From the NCBI GenBank assembly GCA_017959625.1, contig JAGDAG010000222.1:1-5924 (forward strand): a stretch of 5,924 nt of DNA. Reading direction: 5' to 3'. This DNA comes from Abditibacteriota bacterium (lineage in GTDB: Bacteria; Armatimonadota; UBA5829). Position 1 is the stretch's first letter, and every line of letters begins with the position of its first letter. The position numbers and the translations under genes are program-made. The notes under the pieces are model-generated. The model made no database searches and had not been told where the DNA came from. It worked only from the letters and a program-made list of their open reading frames with translations. This document shows positions 4,827 through 5,924 of this stretch, piece by piece.

Positions 4827-5924
4827 TCAGCTGATAACTATGTTTTTGGTCCCCCGTTTCCCTATGTAAAGGTTATTGTCCGCCCTGCCGAAAATATCGT
4901 CCAGGGTCATCCCTTCCGAGTATGAAGCGACTCCGACGGTGACAGTCACCCGCAGAGTCCTGCCGTCGGGCAGCATGACGTCCGTCCCCTCCACTATACT
5001 TCGGATACTCTCGCACCTTTCCACCATTTCCCGCCTGGGACGATCGGAAAGAACAAGCATCTCCTCGCCTCCCCACCTGAACACGTGTTCATTCTCGGAA
5101 CAGGCAGCCCTGATCACGGCGGAGATCCTTTTCAGGACCTCGTCTCCCGCAGTATGGGTATAGGTATCGTTGACGGCTTTGAAATCGTCTATATCTATTA
5201 CGGCCATAGAGAGATCGGCGTCGCCGTTTTTCGCCCTGCTGAAGAAATGCTCCTTGTACACCTCCATCCTGTTTCTGTTCAGAAGGCCGGTAAGAGGGTC
5301 TGTTTCGATGGCCTCTTCCAGTATCCCGATAAGCCAGTTTCCGAAGAAAGACAAAAGGTGCAGCGCGGTAAAGGTGATCAGGACGCACACTATCCGGAGC
5401 CCCGTATTCAGTATAATGCTGCCGTCATTCGCAGGCATAAGAAGCTCCCCCTGAAAATGCCAGGAAACTATCATGGATACAAAGATCGCTCCGCAGAGGG
5501 CGTCTGTGGTTTTGTGATCAAAAAACAGCAAAACCAGCAGAGCGTAAAACGCAGAATAGCCCCACAGTTCCCGGGACGGAAGGGCATAGGAGATATAATT
5601 CCACTGAAAACAAATAAAACAGCAAAGAACGACCTTGGTCCGCAGTATGAACTTTTCCACGTACAGATCCAGCTCGGCCCTGTTTTTCCACAGCCAGGTG
5701 ATATAAAGCGCTATCGCCAGAAATAACAGGACGAAGATATCCAGCGCCATGACGCACCAGCCGCTGTATTCCACCATGTTTCCCGCATAGTATTCTGCAG
5801 TATAGAAAACGGCAGAGCACAAAGCGCCTGCCGCCACCATATACACAATAGTGCAGAAAACCTTGTCCAGATACATATCAAAGGCGGAAACCGAGGGCTT
5901 GAACCCCTGCTGTTTCTGCTGTTC
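4827..5924 (-). CDS. Membrane-anchored GGDEF-domain protein, probable diguanylate cyclase (5' end outside window)
   Basis: Residue numbers count from the first ATG in the window (5876), giving 349 residues. Residues 1-185 hold about six hydrophobic segments (near 7-26, 43-63, 83-98, 106-120, 126-140, 158-182), a membrane sensor region with no recognised name. The C-terminal GGDEF domain starts at DPLTGLLNR (193-201), then IDIDDFKAVND (227-237) with metal-binding Asp228, HTAGD (241-245), the signature RWGGEEM (267-273) and the end motif LYIGKRGTKN (336-345). The predicted reaction is two GTP to cyclic di-GMP at the inner membrane face. The signature has Met in place of the usual final Phe. At the inhibitory-site position RxxD the sequence is SENE, so product feedback through that site is unlikely. 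The ATG at 5876 lacks a ribosome-binding site, and 16 further in-frame codons without a stop (EQQKQQGFKPSVSAFD) reach the window edge, so the true start probably lies beyond it. Confidence 0.88.
   Translation of the reverse strand, partial: EQQKQQGFKPSVSAFDMYLDKVFCTIVYMVAAGALCSAVFYTAEYYAGNMVEYSGWCVMALDIFVLLFLAIALYITWLWKNRAELDLYVEKFILRTKVVLCCFICFQWNYISYALPSRELWGYSAFYALLVLLFFDHKTTDALCGAIFVSMIVSWHFQGELLMPANDGSIILNTGLRIVCVLITFTALHLLSFFGNWLIGILEEAIETDPLTGLLNRNRMEVYKEHFFSRAKNGDADLSMAVIDIDDFKAVNDTYTHTAGDEVLKRISAVIRAACSENEHVFRWGGEEMLVLSDRPRREMVERCESIRSIVEGTDVMLPDGRTLRVTVTVGVASYSEGMTLDDIFGRADNNLYIGKRGTKNIVIS

Overview
Every gene I can support in this window lies on the minus strand, so transcription runs from high to low coordinates. 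GC content is moderate to high. The sequence has textbook sigma70/sigmaA promoters and strong hairpin-plus-T-tract terminators, tRNA genes that encode their own CCA, and the conserved tig-clpP gene order. The flavodoxin-type lipoprotein resembles those of anaerobic gut or rumen bacteria, often Clostridia. That suggests an anaerobic host-associated bacterium, either Firmicutes-like or from a poorly sampled phylum, but the sequence alone does not settle the taxon.

Layout in transcription order. (1) 5924-4827: a membrane-anchored GGDEF protein (probable diguanylate cyclase) whose reading frame stays open to the window edge. (2) 4743-3493: an exported right-handed beta-helix protein of the pectate-lyase/GH28-like superfamily. 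(3) 3415-2732: a flavodoxin-domain lipoprotein with an unusual Asp/Arg/Tyr tail. Two intrinsic terminators in tandem follow it (2722-2629). (4) 2608-2361: a gene-free stretch with three tandem promoters, each matching TTGACA/TATAAT at 12 of 12 positions with 17-18 bp spacers. (5) 2360-2112: a tRNA operon Lys(CTT)-Leu(TAG)-Gly(GCC) ending in a terminator. (6) 2040-595: tig, trigger factor, followed by its own terminator. (7) 432-1: the first 144 codons of clpP, with an extended -10 promoter just upstream.

The right-hand three genes look like accessory signalling or surface functions, with a terminator after each gene. The left half is translation and protein quality control: tRNAs, the ribosome-bound chaperone, then the ATP-dependent protease subunit. 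I see no mobile element, CRISPR array or defence system. The most noteworthy non-coding signal is the triple consensus promoter array, with a shared TG(C/T)CGG motif near each predicted start site. Next is the layout in which tig has no convincing promoter of its own and sits behind the tRNA terminator. No feature here amounts to a clearly new biological system.
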